DNA from: Lachnospiraceae bacterium
GTDB taxonomy: Bacteria; Bacillota; Clostridia; Lachnospirales; Lachnospiraceae
NCBI GenBank assembly: GCA_017427415.1
Contig: JAFRSU010000006.1
Location: forward strand, 53,692 to 117,691
Length of the DNA: 64,000 bases
Reading direction: 5' to 3'
Part shown: one piece after another, positions 47,524 through 56,318 of the stretch
Position numbering within the stretch: position 1 is the first letter of the stretch
How the letters are laid out: each line of letters opens with the position of its first letter
Notes under the pieces: model-generated
What the model was told of the DNA's origin: nothing
The model's input: only the letters and a program-made list of their open reading frames with translations
The model's database searches: none
Translations under genes and position numbers: made by a program

Positions 47524-47571
47524 GTTTTTTATCATGAAATTTTATGTTATAGTATTATCCCGCCCGGCAGA

Positions 47572-48156
47572 TCAGTCCTCATCAGGTCTGAAAAGCTTTC
47601 TGACCTCGGGTACATTTAAAAGGATAACTGCTGCGATAACTGTGATTATCAGCTCGGGCAGCATGTATGATCCGTTATAAAGAATGCTGTAGAGCACTGA
47701 GCTGTCTGTTGAGAAGCCTTCCCAAAGCTCACCAAAACTCTTCCAGATAACAACACCGCTTAAAAAATGCATCACGAAACGAAGTGCGATAGCAATAGCG
47801 ATACCCGATATCCAGCCTGCTGTTCCCTTCTTACGGAATACACCTGCCAGACCGAGCACGGTAAATGCAAAGATATAATCGATAAAGATACATGCTACAA
47901 GCATTCCGGGTGTAAGTCCCCATCCGAACAGTCCGTCCATGATACCCTGGAACAGCTGGATAAGTGAAAAGAGGAATGATACTGCAAGTCCCATGGCAAC
48001 ACCCCTGCGGATAGAGAACAATACTATCGGCAGCATGGAAAGCAATGTGATGGAACCGCCCCAAGGTAGTTTGTAGATCTGAATAAAACTAAGTGCCGTG
48101 GCAAGAGCAAGCATTACTGCGCCCTCAACCATAATCCTAACTTTTTTGCTCTGCAT
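47572..48156 (-). CDS. thiT: Thiamine transporter ThiT (ECF S component)
   Basis: 194 residues with about six transmembrane helices. IRRGVAMGLAVSFLFSLIQL and WKSFGELWEGFSTDSSVLYSILYNGSYMLPELI fit ThiT, including the tryptophan/tyrosine/asparagine residues that hold thiamine. The start ATG at 48156 lies directly after the U-tract of the riboswitch hairpin. Works with ECF A/A'/T modules encoded elsewhere. Confidence 0.9.
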   Translation of the reverse strand: MQSKKVRIMVEGAVMLALATALSFIQIYKLPWGGSITLLSMLPIVLFSIRRGVAMGLAVSFLFSLIQLFQGIMDGLFGWGLTPGMLVACIFIDYIFAFTVLGLAGVFRKKGTAGWISGIAIAIALRFVMHFLSGVVIWKSFGELWEGFSTDSSVLYSILYNGSYMLPELIITVIAAVILLNVPEVRKLFRPDED

Positions 48157-48308
48157 AAAAAAAGCCCTCCTTTATAACCGGGAGGGATGTCATCGCACAT
48201 AGTCTGAACAGTGTTTAATATGTTCAAGCTTCCTTCCGCCGGTATTATCCGGTTCAAGTAATAAGGGTCAGAGGTTTCCTCAATCTCAGCGATGTGCTCC
48301 CCTAGCGG
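48157..48308 (-). promoter_or_regulatory. TPP riboswitch of thiT with combined terminator/SD hairpin
   Basis: Minus strand TAGGGGAGCACATCGCTGAGA, then CTTGAACCGGATAATACCGG, ending about 48226: complete TPP aptamer. The hairpin CCCTCC (48186-48181) with GGAGGG (48170-48165) is followed by CTTTTTTT and then the thiT ATG, so it can both terminate transcription and hide the AGGAGGG ribosome site. Confidence 0.95.
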
Positions 48309-48332
48309 TATATATTATTTTTAACGTTCTAT

Positions 48333-48361
48333 ACTATAATGCGGGTTTACGGATTTGTCAA
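48333..48361 (-). promoter_or_regulatory. Promoter of thiT
   Basis: TTGACA (48361-48356), 17-bp spacer, TATAGT (48338-48333), minus strand; it lies inside the 3' end of thiN. Confidence 0.8.
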
Positions 48362-48979
48362 GTGTTTTTGAGGATAAATTATCAAAAGAGTTCCTTCACT
48401 GACACTTATATATGACGGCTTCTCGATAAACTCGTTGCTGACACCCAAAGGGAAGGTGTTAGTCAGTTCCGTATCTGTCACATTGTATTTTAATCCGGAA
48501 ATGTTTACCCCGCTGCTTCTGTCTGTCAGAGAGAATACTGAAATAAAACCGTTTTCCGTTGCATCAAAAGTGATCCTCTCTCCGCCCTTTATGATAGTCA
48601 GGATATTTTTTTCGTCATACAGATATCCCCTGCCGCCTTCCACGGAAATGTGTGACAGCAGTTGGATATTGGCTATCGTATGCTCCACTCTGCCGCCCAT
48701 ACATCCGTAGAGATGAAACTCTTTATAGCCCTGTTTTAAGCCGATACTTACCGCTTCCCAGGTATCTGTAACATCCTTTATGGGTGACAGCCTTACAACA
48801 TTCGGATGATCGGGTATGTATTTTAAAGTGTCAAAATCTCCTACCACTATGTCCGGTGTTATCCCTGCTTCAAGCAAGGTCTTATAGCCTGCGTCGGCGG
48901 CTATGACAAGGTCGCCTTCTTCAGTCCGTATATCCAGACCGTAGTTTTCTCCGGCTCCCACTATGTAGCATTTTTTCAT
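48347..48979 (-). CDS. thiN: Thiamine pyrophosphokinase
   Basis: 210 residues from the ATG at 48979 with AAGGGTG upstream; the longer frame from 49027 would overlap the ABC gene. GDLVIAADAGYKTLLEAGITPDIVVGDFDT, HLYGCMGGRVEHTIANIQLL and the C-terminal beta-strand domain (GVNISGLKYNV, TLLIIYP) are those of ThiN (eukaryotic TPK-like), which makes TPP from thiamine. It completes the salvage route with ThiT. Five bases separate it from the preceding ABC gene. Confidence 0.9.
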   Translation of the reverse strand: MKKCYIVGAGENYGLDIRTEEGDLVIAADAGYKTLLEAGITPDIVVGDFDTLKYIPDHPNVVRLSPIKDVTDTWEAVSIGLKQGYKEFHLYGCMGGRVEHTIANIQLLSHISVEGGRGYLYDEKNILTIIKGGERITFDATENGFISVFSLTDRSSGVNISGLKYNVTDTELTNTFPLGVSNEFIEKPSYISVSEGTLLIIYPQKHLTNP

Positions 48980-48983
48980 TTTT

Positions 48984-50732
48984 TCACCCTTGTTCGGTAC
49001 TTGCATAGATTTCCTTATATACGTCACAGGTATTGATCAGTTCCTCGTGCTTACCCTTGCCTATAAGCTTACCGTCATCAAGTACAAGTATCATATCCGC
49101 ATGCTGCACGGTTGATGCACGCTGTGATACGATGAATATCGCAGGTTTCCAGAACAGCGTCCTTAGTGCCTTTCGTAAGGCAGCATCTGTAGCATAGTCA
49201 AGAGCCGAGGAGCTGTCATCAAGTATCAGGATGGGTGGTTTTGCCACCAGCGTCCTTGCGATTGAGAGCCTCTGCTTCTGGCCTCCGGAAAAGTTTCTGC
49301 CTTCCTGCTCAACTTCGCGGTCAAGCTCTATGCCGGTTATCTGTGCAAGCTTCATGGCTTCTAAGAGCTCATCATCGCCGGCATCGGGATTACCCCACTT
49401 TAGGTTATCCCTTACTGTTCCCTTAAAAAGTACAGCTTTCTGCATGACCGAACCTACCATATCCCGGAGTGCCGCAACATCATAGTCTCTGACATCTTTA
49501 CCGGCTACGTATACAGTACCTTTTTCCGCATCATAGAAGCGGGGGATAAGGTTTACTATCGAAGTTTTTCCGGAGCCTGTGCCTCCTATGATACCCGTGA
49601 CGGTACCGTAATCCGCTTCAAAGTCTATATCTTCTAACGCATCCTCGCCGCCTTCGTTATATTTCATATAAACGTGGCTGAATCTTACGGCGACACCGTT
49701 CTTGGCAGATACGGTTATTTTGCCCGTATCATTTTGGCCTGAAACGTCTGAAGCTTCCTTTTCTTTTACATCCACCTTAACCTCCATACCCTCCGGTATG
49801 TCGAATACGGTGCTGATACGGTTGCCGCATGCAAGACCCTTTGTGATGCTGATAAAGGTATTGGCAAGCTTCATGAGCTCCACCAATATCTGGGACATAT
49901 AGTTGACCAGAGCCACTACCGCACCGGCCTTTAAGGCACCTGATTCCACGCGGATGGCACCGGAGTAAAGCAGGATGATAAGTGCGGCATTTATAATGAT
50001 ATATGTTGCAGGATTCATGACAGCGGATATCCTGCCGGCTATTTCCTGGATGTGTCTGTGTTTATCTGTTTCTTCATCAAAGTTTACTATCTCGCGTTCC
50101 TCAAGGCCGAAAGCACGGATTACTCTCACACCTGTTAAGTTTTCCCTTGTCAGGCCCAAAAGCTTATCAAGAGCTGCCTGTACCTTTTTAAACCTCGGAA
50201 TGGTAAGTCCTAAAAGCGAGAATACTATGATGAATAAAACCGGGATAACTACTGCAAATATGACGGCTGCTTTTGCATCCACGGTAAATGCCATGATAAG
50301 AGCACCGAATACTATGATCGGGGAACGTAAAAACAGTCGCAGAAAAAGGTTGACCGCTGTCTGGGTCTGGTTTATATCACTCGTCATTCTGGTAATGAGT
50401 GTCGATGTGCCCTGCTTATCGCTCTCCTTAAAAGATAACTTCATGATATGTGCAAAAAGCGCATGTCTTAATTTAGTTGCAAATCCCACTGCCGCTTTTG
50501 CCGCAAAAAACTGTGCGGTGACAGCAAACCCGTAACCCACAAATGCAAACGCCACAAGGATAAGCACCATTTTTACCACATAACCCTTATCTCCGTTTGC
50601 TATACCGGTATCTATCAGTGATGCGATGACAAGCGGCACCGTCAGCTCGAATGCCGCTTCAAGCAACTTAAAAAAGGGCGCCAGAAAGCACTCTTTTTTA
50701 TATCCGTTCAAATACTTATAAAGTCCTTTCAT
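48984..50732 (-). CDS. ABC exporter (membrane + ATPase fused), MDR type
   Basis: 582 residues: six transmembrane helices (about 1-300), then a nucleotide-binding domain with Walker A GGTGSGKTS, signature NFSGGQKQR and Walker B PPILILDDSSSALD. The residue after the Walker B aspartate is D, not the catalytic E, a form common in one half of heterodimeric exporters, but no partner gene is adjacent. A possible link with thiN is only by position. Substrate unknown. Confidence 0.88.
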   Translation of the reverse strand: MKGLYKYLNGYKKECFLAPFFKLLEAAFELTVPLVIASLIDTGIANGDKGYVVKMVLILVAFAFVGYGFAVTAQFFAAKAAVGFATKLRHALFAHIMKLSFKESDKQGTSTLITRMTSDINQTQTAVNLFLRLFLRSPIIVFGALIMAFTVDAKAAVIFAVVIPVLFIIVFSLLGLTIPRFKKVQAALDKLLGLTRENLTGVRVIRAFGLEEREIVNFDEETDKHRHIQEIAGRISAVMNPATYIIINAALIILLYSGAIRVESGALKAGAVVALVNYMSQILVELMKLANTFISITKGLACGNRISTVFDIPEGMEVKVDVKEKEASDVSGQNDTGKITVSAKNGVAVRFSHVYMKYNEGGEDALEDIDFEADYGTVTGIIGGTGSGKTSIVNLIPRFYDAEKGTVYVAGKDVRDYDVAALRDMVGSVMQKAVLFKGTVRDNLKWGNPDAGDDELLEAMKLAQITGIELDREVEQEGRNFSGGQKQRLSIARTLVAKPPILILDDSSSALDYATDAALRKALRTLFWKPAIFIVSQRASTVQHADMILVLDDGKLIGKGKHEELINTCDVYKEIYASTEQG

Positions 50733-50756
50733 GACGTCCTCCGAAACTTTTTAATT

Positions 50757-50812
50757 ATACACCTCATCAGTCTGCTTACGCAGACAGCTTCCCCTCAAGG
50801 GGAAGCCTTTAA
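50757..50812. repeat. Dispersed intergenic hairpin repeat, copy 2
   Basis: ACACCTCATC, hairpin GTCTGCTTACGCAGAC, palindrome GCTTCCCCTCAAGGGGAAGC. Same layout and orientation as 2384 and 52991. Lies between the ABC exporter and the sirtuin gene. Confidence 0.8.
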
Positions 50813-50825
50813 GTTAATTGTATGC

Positions 50826-51632
50826 TTATACTCGAACCTGAGAGAATACTTCGCCCAGCCCCATGTTAAGTACAAGGTTGGCTGATGAATCATAGGGTGT
50901 GGATGACTTGTTGATGAGTACAAGCTTATTCCCTTTATAATAATTGATAAGACCTGCTGCCGGGTATACCACAAGTGATGTACCGCCCACTATCAGCATG
51001 TCAGCCTGACTGATATAATAACAGGCATTTGACCATGTGGTGTCATCAAGTCCCTCTTCATATAAAACTACATCAGGCTTTATGAGACCGCCGCACTCCG
51101 GACATATTGGAAGCCCGAAACGGCGTTTCCCGTGCCCTAACTTGTTGTCGATGTTCTCACCGTTTGCAAGCCTTCTTTCACAGTCCTCATCTATAAGCTT
51201 TATAATGTCATCGCCCGAGAAAAACTTTCTGCATTTCATACAGAAATTACGTGCTACGGTACCATGCACCTCAAATACGGTCTCGCTTCCGGCCTTTTGA
51301 TGAAGTCCGTCGATATTCTGGGTGACTATGGCTTTAAGCTTTCCTTTTTTCTCAAGCTCCGCAAGCTTATAATGTGTGATATTGGGCTCTATGCCGTCAA
51401 GCAGTATTTTCTTCCTGTAAAACCTGTAAAACTCCTCCGGATCCCTCATAAAGAACGAGTGGCTGATGATCTCCTCCGGAGGGTAATCATATTGCTGGTT
51501 ATAGAGACCGTCCACGCTTCTGAAATCGGGTATCCCGCTTTCTGTGGACACGCCCGCTCCGCCAAAGAATACTATATTACTGCTGCCTTCTACCATCTTT
51601 AAGAATTGTTCCAGCTTTTCTTCGTTCGTCAT
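50826..51632 (-). CDS. NAD-dependent protein deacetylase, sirtuin family
   Basis: 268 residues. GGAGVSTESGIPDFRS binds NAD, TQNIDGLHQKAGS and the catalytic histidine in VFEVHGTVA are present, and the zinc cysteines are CMKC and CPEC. Removes acyl groups from lysines in the cytoplasm. It could be called CobB/SrtN. It is in a same-direction run with pyrE, but 121 bp apart with a repeat in between. Confidence 0.92.
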   Translation of the reverse strand: MTNEEKLEQFLKMVEGSSNIVFFGGAGVSTESGIPDFRSVDGLYNQQYDYPPEEIISHSFFMRDPEEFYRFYRKKILLDGIEPNITHYKLAELEKKGKLKAIVTQNIDGLHQKAGSETVFEVHGTVARNFCMKCRKFFSGDDIIKLIDEDCERRLANGENIDNKLGHGKRRFGLPICPECGGLIKPDVVLYEEGLDDTTWSNACYYISQADMLIVGGTSLVVYPAAGLINYYKGNKLVLINKSSTPYDSSANLVLNMGLGEVFSQVRV

Positions 51633-51674
51633 ATCAGGTCTCCTTTCCTAAAGTACATCCTCTATATAACGATA

Positions 51675-51708
51675 TTCTGTTTTGTTTCGCAAAACCGAAC
51701 CGTGACCA
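51675..51708. repeat. Second hairpin repeat family, divergent copy
   Basis: TTCTGTTTTGTTTCGCAAAAC followed by CGAACCGTGACCA; same plan as the units at 52476 and 52544 (GTTTTG/CAAAAC hairpin, then ACCGTGA/GCCGTG). Confidence 0.5.
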
Positions 51709-51753
51709 CCTTCCCTTCGCTATGGAGGGCTGTTTCTATCATTCAATAATCAT

Positions 51754-52437
51754 TTAGTTCAGTTTGCAGCCGTACTGCTTGTAGTACTCGTCTATAGCGG
51801 CTTTAATAGTGTCATTTATTACCACGCGGCCCATAACCTCTTTGTTGTAAAGGTGCTCGATCACTTCGTGCATGGTAACGATAGCCTTAGCATCAAAACC
51901 GTACTTTGACTTGATCTCATCAAGCGCACTGTACTCTGTCTCTAAGCCTCTTTCCATACGGTTTAAGGATACCATAAGGCCTTTGATGGTGACATTTCCC
52001 TGAGCCTGAATGATGGGGAAGGTCTCCTCGATGGACTTGCCTGATGTGGTAACATCCTCGATGATGACTACCCTGTCGCCGTCCTTTATCTTACTTCCGA
52101 GAAGTATGCCTACATCACCGTGATCCTTTACTTCCTTACGATTAGAACAATATCTGATTTCTTTTCCGTAAAGCTCGGAAAAAGCTATGACCGTAGCGAC
52201 ACTTAACGGGATACCCTTATATGCAGGTCCGAAAAGTACATCAAAATCATCTCCGAAGTTGTCATGAATAGCTTTTGCATAGTATTCACCCAGCCTTTTC
52301 AGCTGTTTTCCGGTAACATATGCACCCGCATTCATAAAGAAAGGTGATTTTCTTCCGCTCTTTAATGTGAAATCTCCGAATTTAAGCACCTCGGATTCTA
52401 CCATAAATTCAATAAATTCCTGTTTGTATGCTTCCAT
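51754..52437 (-). CDS. pyrE: Orotate phosphoribosyltransferase
   Basis: 227 residues. KSGRKSPFFMNAG, GPAYKGIPLSVATVIAF and the PRPP-binding VVIIEDVTTSGKSIEET identify PyrE, which adds ribose-phosphate to orotate in UMP synthesis. It is slightly longer than E. coli PyrE. The ATG follows AGGAGAAAAC. Other pyr genes are not in the window. Confidence 0.92.
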   Translation of the reverse strand: MEAYKQEFIEFMVESEVLKFGDFTLKSGRKSPFFMNAGAYVTGKQLKRLGEYYAKAIHDNFGDDFDVLFGPAYKGIPLSVATVIAFSELYGKEIRYCSNRKEVKDHGDVGILLGSKIKDGDRVVIIEDVTTSGKSIEETFPIIQAQGNVTIKGLMVSLNRMERGLETEYSALDEIKSKYGFDAKAIVTMHEVIEHLYNKEVMGRVVINDTIKAAIDEYYKQYGCKLN

Positions 52438-52475
52438 GTTTTCTCCTTTTATTGTTGCATCCTAAGTATTACATT

Positions 52476-52577
52476 ACTCCATTCCGCTACACGGAACGGA
52501 GCCGTGGCATCAGGACTCCGTGGTACGTCCTCAATTTATAGGTACTCCATTTTGCTTCGCAAAACGGAGCCGTGTCA
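52476..52577. repeat. Second hairpin repeat family, two tandem units
   Basis: Unit at 52476-52509 (ACTCCATTCC..GGAACGGAGCCGTGGCA) and unit at 52544-52577 (ACTCCATTTT..AAAACGGAGCCGTGTCA) differ mainly by compensatory changes in the hairpin arms (CCATTCC/GGAACGG and CCATTTT/AAAACGG). A further hairpin GGTGTCAGCAAAGCTGACACC follows at about 52580-52600. Region between pyrE and a small membrane protein. Confidence 0.7.
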
Positions 52578-52608
52578 CAGGTGTCAGCAAAGCTGACACC
52601 ATGTGACG

Positions 52609-52959
52609 TTATTCATCATTATGTAAGTTCCTGTGGAACATTCTCCATACGAATATGGTAGCTGCGGTAACCAAAGCTCCTACCACTATCATGATGATCC
52701 TCTTGCTTACATCATACTCGCCCTGGATAAAGCAGTAAATGCCGTATCCGAAGAATCCGAGACCTGTTATAAGGAACAGGATACAGAATGTTCCTACCAG
52801 AAATGTAGCTGAAATGCCGAGACATCCGGTCTTTTCCTCCTGGTTAGCACGCTGTTCTGCAAGATATCTGTCCTCATCCTCCCTGCGTCTTAATATTTCC
52901 GCATAGGATAACTCCTCCTCGGGCTTCTGCTCGGGTACGTTTGTTTCTTTCTTAGCCAT
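52609..52959 (-). CDS. Small membrane protein, 116 residues
   Basis: 116 residues. A charged N-terminal part (about 40 residues, DRYLAEQRANQEEK) precedes two transmembrane helices (LGISATFLVGTFCILFLITGLGFFGYGIYCFI and IIMIVVGALVTAATIFVWRMF). ATG with AGGAGGATGAA upstream. No family recognised. It precedes the GH39 gene on the same strand, with a hairpin repeat in the gap. A membrane-associated adaptor is possible but unsupported. Confidence 0.6.
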   Translation of the reverse strand: MAKKETNVPEQKPEEELSYAEILRRREDEDRYLAEQRANQEEKTGCLGISATFLVGTFCILFLITGLGFFGYGIYCFIQGEYDVSKRIIMIVVGALVTAATIFVWRMFHRNLHNDE

Positions 52960-52990
52960 TTCATCCTCCTGAATGTTGCTTTATTGAGGT

Positions 52991-53041
52991 TTACACCTCA
53001 CCCGCCGCTTCGCGGCACCCTCCCCTCAAAGGGGAGGGCTT
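52991..53041. repeat. Dispersed intergenic hairpin repeat, copy 3
   Basis: ACACCTCACC, hairpin GCCGCTTCGCGGC, palindrome CCCTCCCCTCAAAGGGGAGGG. Same layout as copies at 2384 and 50757. Confidence 0.8.
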
Positions 53042-53044
53042 GTA

Positions 53045-54742
53045 TTATTTTTTCTTTGCTGCTCCCTTCCCGGTTGCAGGCTTCTTTGCTTCCTTTACAA
53101 GTGCTGCAGGAGCTCCGGGGAAAGGAGGCTTTATACCCTTCTTAGCCATCTCCTGGAACTTCTTAAATGCTTCTTTGGCTTTTTTCTCTTCCTCAGCCTT
53201 TCTTGCTGCGGCCTTCTTGGGATTTCTGAGGTCGGTTAATGAAACATCTTCTATTTTTTTATAATCATAACCTTCATCGCCCACAAATACAAGAGGATTA
53301 ACAGTAAAATATTTTACTCCGAATCTTAACAGGTTAAACTTCAGGTTGATCTTGCCGCCGGCTGCAGCCTCTAAAGTCTCACTCTCAACAAGAGGGTTAG
53401 AACCGCTCTTTATCACCTCAACCTCAGCATCCGAAGGATACTTGGGCTCTCCTAAGTCATGCCAGATTTTTAAAGGATTACATACCTTCTCGTCTACAGT
53501 CTCAGTGATAAGCGTGAACTTTTCGCCCTTTGCTGCCTTGCCGGTGAGCTCTATATCAACTACACTGTCTTTATCGGAAAGATTCCAGGTAACACCTGCA
53601 AATCCGCCCTTGCCGTCGGTCACGATAACTGTCGAGTCATCCCTATATATACACTTCTCACCGAAGTTCTTCAACTTCTTAAAGAATGCAAAACTCCAGA
53701 ATGTAGGCTTAGGTATGCAGTGATGTGCCACAAGGCCGAATCCGCCATGGAACTGCGAGAAGGGAACTCCCTGCTCTTCAAACACATCACCGAAAGTCCA
53801 GTATGAATATGACTCATTCACATCTCCTAAGCGTGAAAGCTGCTGTGCAAGATATGCGGCATTGATATTGGTATCATGTATAGGATTGTTAGGTATATAT
53901 GATGTATTAAACTCGGTGATATGGATCGGAAGTCCCTTAAACTCAGGATAAGAATCGATCGCATCACGGCTGGTCTTAAGATTTGCAAATCCGAACTCAG
54001 GTAACGAGAGAATCTGATATCCGTAGTGTCCGGCTCTCTCGGGCATCTCTGTAGTATAGTGATGTCTGGTCACAAAATCAGGCTTAAGCTTTTTCTTTAA
54101 GCAGAAATCAAGGAAGCTTCTGATCCAGAATTCATCCCTGATACCGCATACTGCGGGACCTCCCACCTTAAAGCGTTTGCTGACTCTCTTTACTGCCTTA
54201 TAGGATACTTCAAAAAGCTTGAAATACTCCTTCATGTCGGCACCCTTCCAGAAACCGGGCAGGTTCGGCTCATTCCAGACCTCTATGGGCCAGTCATACA
54301 CCTGCTCACCGTATCTGTCGATACAATGCTGAAGCATAGCCGAGATCATGTCAGCCCACTCTTTGTAATCCTTAGGAGGTGTAGTATTCCCTTTCCAGTA
54401 AAAGATAGTCTGTTCGCCGCTCGCCATCTTTTTTGGCATAAAACCGAGTTCAAAGAAGGGTGCGATCCCTAAACTCCGGTACATATCAAGAACTCTGTCA
54501 AGGTACGTATAATTGTACTCTATTCTTCTTACCCCGTCAAAATCAAAGCACTGGAATATGGCCATATCATCAGTAAAAAGACCGTGGCCTCTGATGAACG
54601 AGAACCCTATGTGTTCCTGAGTAAATTTGAGTTCTTCGTAATATTCCTTCTGAAGTGCAAGACCCATTCTTCCCGTACCTATACAGAAGTCAACTTTGTT
54701 GTTAAATGCAACTTTGTTTTTTGCGTCAGCTTTGATCTTCAT
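53045..54742 (-). CDS. GH39-like glycoside hydrolase (beta-xylosidase type) with lysine-rich tail
   Basis: 565 residues. The catalytic acid/base is in EVWNEPNLPGFW and the nucleophile in PIHITEFNTSY; the preceding YRSLGIAPFFELGFMP fits the GH39 barrel, seen in beta-xylosidases. A beta-sandwich follows (about 370-500), then an unusual tail of about 60 residues rich in Lys, Ala and Pro, ending TGKGAAKKK. There is no signal peptide, so it acts inside the cell on imported oligosaccharides. ATG with GGAGAAGGCAG upstream. Confidence 0.82.
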   Translation of the reverse strand: MKIKADAKNKVAFNNKVDFCIGTGRMGLALQKEYYEELKFTQEHIGFSFIRGHGLFTDDMAIFQCFDFDGVRRIEYNYTYLDRVLDMYRSLGIAPFFELGFMPKKMASGEQTIFYWKGNTTPPKDYKEWADMISAMLQHCIDRYGEQVYDWPIEVWNEPNLPGFWKGADMKEYFKLFEVSYKAVKRVSKRFKVGGPAVCGIRDEFWIRSFLDFCLKKKLKPDFVTRHHYTTEMPERAGHYGYQILSLPEFGFANLKTSRDAIDSYPEFKGLPIHITEFNTSYIPNNPIHDTNINAAYLAQQLSRLGDVNESYSYWTFGDVFEEQGVPFSQFHGGFGLVAHHCIPKPTFWSFAFFKKLKNFGEKCIYRDDSTVIVTDGKGGFAGVTWNLSDKDSVVDIELTGKAAKGEKFTLITETVDEKVCNPLKIWHDLGEPKYPSDAEVEVIKSGSNPLVESETLEAAAGGKINLKFNLLRFGVKYFTVNPLVFVGDEGYDYKKIEDVSLTDLRNPKKAAARKAEEEKKAKEAFKKFQEMAKKGIKPPFPGAPAALVKEAKKPATGKGAAKKK

Positions 54743-54874
54743 CTGCCTTCTCCTTTTTCCCCGATATTTTTGTTTATTGCTCTTTACAGTATAGCATATT
54801 TAACGTTTTATTTAAAATAGATATTTATGCTGATTTTTTAACTTTTCTTGCTGTATGAATAATTCGCTGATATG

Positions 54875-56263
54875 CTATCCCTCACAGGATATGACCCCGT
54901 TCATGATCTTGTCTATCCTCTTCTTGGCGGAATCAAGCACGGTCGAAGTATATCCGCCGTTTAATTCTTTCGATACCGGTACCACTACAAAGCTGTGGTT
55001 ATCCTTTGCCATTACGTGACACGGGATATATGATGCACCGGTCATCGAAGTTGTGCTTCCTGTCTGTTCCAAATTCTTCTCTATCGTAACTTTAAGTATT
55101 ATGGTATCATTGTTTATATCCCGTACCATGCTTGAGCAGAAATTACCCATTGAATACATGCAGAGCACTTTTCTGCCGTCTTTAGTATCCAGATACTCAC
55201 ATCTCTGCAGGCAGTGGGGATGTGAACCTATGATAAGATCCGCCCCCGAGTCGGCAAGGAATTTCGAATCATTCAGCTGTGCCGAGTTCAGAGTCTCCGT
55301 ATTTTCCGTTCCCCAATGGCAGTATACGACCGTAAAATCCGCACCTTTGTTTTTTGCCGCTTTTATATCTTCCACAGCCCTGTCACGGTCAAAGGTGTGT
55401 ACCATTTTCTCCATCTGATCCGCACTTAAGTATCCGCGCTGATTGATAATATGCGTATATGACAGGATCGCAATATTAATACCGTTTACATCAAATATTA
55501 CAAAACGGTCCTCAGTCTTTGCATCTTTATCATAATAATGTGTGCCTGTATTGGCAAACCCGTATTCTTCCAGATGCTTTTTGGTTTCTGTAATACCGGT
55601 CGCTCCCCAGTCACAGGTATGGTTATTGGCTGTGACAAGCATGTCAAAACCGGCTTCCCTTATGGCATCAAGATATATCTTCGGACCGTTGCACTGCGGC
55701 TGCCCGTTTTTCGCATTTACCTGGTTTTTGGTAATGGGATTGGATTCCGAGAGCAATGTTTCAAGGTTCCCGCATACAAGATCGGCTTTTTCAAATACTT
55801 TGGCCACATACTTATATGAAGGCCAGAAATCATAGCTGCTTTTTACCCCTGCGGCAAACTGCTGTCCCTTTAGGCACATAAGATCCCCGGTAAACATACA
55901 CTCTGCCGTTTTAACTTTTTTATGTGTTTCTGCAAAAAAGGGATTATAACCCGTTACGGGCCAAAAAGCCTCGCGCAGGCGGAGGCTTCCGGAATCAAGC
56001 CTGTATATCTGTGGTGAATACAATGCCATCTTACGCAAAAATACTGCGTATTCCGTAAGGAAGGATATGTTGGTCCTGCGCCATATCCCATCCTCATCAG
56101 GGGTATAACTTGCAATAGCCCTTCCGTATTCCCCCCTGGTCTTAGTGCCTGCAGCGGCTGATATACTTTCCGCTGTAAACAGATATACCAATCCCGCGGA
56201 TATTAAGCAAATACAGAGCAGAACTGCAATAACCGTTCTAAAGCTTTTACCTGAGATCCTCAT
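54875..56263 (-). CDS. CapA-family (poly-gamma-glutamate-type) membrane-anchored hydrolase
   Basis: 462 residues with an N-terminal membrane anchor (VIAVLLCICLISAGLVYLF) and an exported domain. MFTGDLMCLKGQQ, GNLETLLSES, TANNHTCDWG, VYCHWGTENT and IIGSHPHCLQ are the metallophosphoesterase-like motifs of the CapA/PGA_cap family, linked to poly-gamma-glutamate or surface polymer handling. Without capB/capC neighbours the polymer is unknown. Between GH39 and the sugar kinase. Confidence 0.82.
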   Translation of the reverse strand: MRISGKSFRTVIAVLLCICLISAGLVYLFTAESISAAAGTKTRGEYGRAIASYTPDEDGIWRRTNISFLTEYAVFLRKMALYSPQIYRLDSGSLRLREAFWPVTGYNPFFAETHKKVKTAECMFTGDLMCLKGQQFAAGVKSSYDFWPSYKYVAKVFEKADLVCGNLETLLSESNPITKNQVNAKNGQPQCNGPKIYLDAIREAGFDMLVTANNHTCDWGATGITETKKHLEEYGFANTGTHYYDKDAKTEDRFVIFDVNGINIAILSYTHIINQRGYLSADQMEKMVHTFDRDRAVEDIKAAKNKGADFTVVYCHWGTENTETLNSAQLNDSKFLADSGADLIIGSHPHCLQRCEYLDTKDGRKVLCMYSMGNFCSSMVRDINNDTIILKVTIEKNLEQTGSTTSMTGASYIPCHVMAKDNHSFVVVPVSKELNGGYTSTVLDSAKKRIDKIMNGVISCEG

Positions 56264-56318
56264 CCTGTTCCCCCAATACTTTTATATAGACTTTATTATG
56301 CATTATAATAAAGCGTTA

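Noticed and set aside
49975..50535. Plus-strand frame of 186 residues inside the ABC exporter
   Set aside because: Antisense of the transmembrane region; SD absent.
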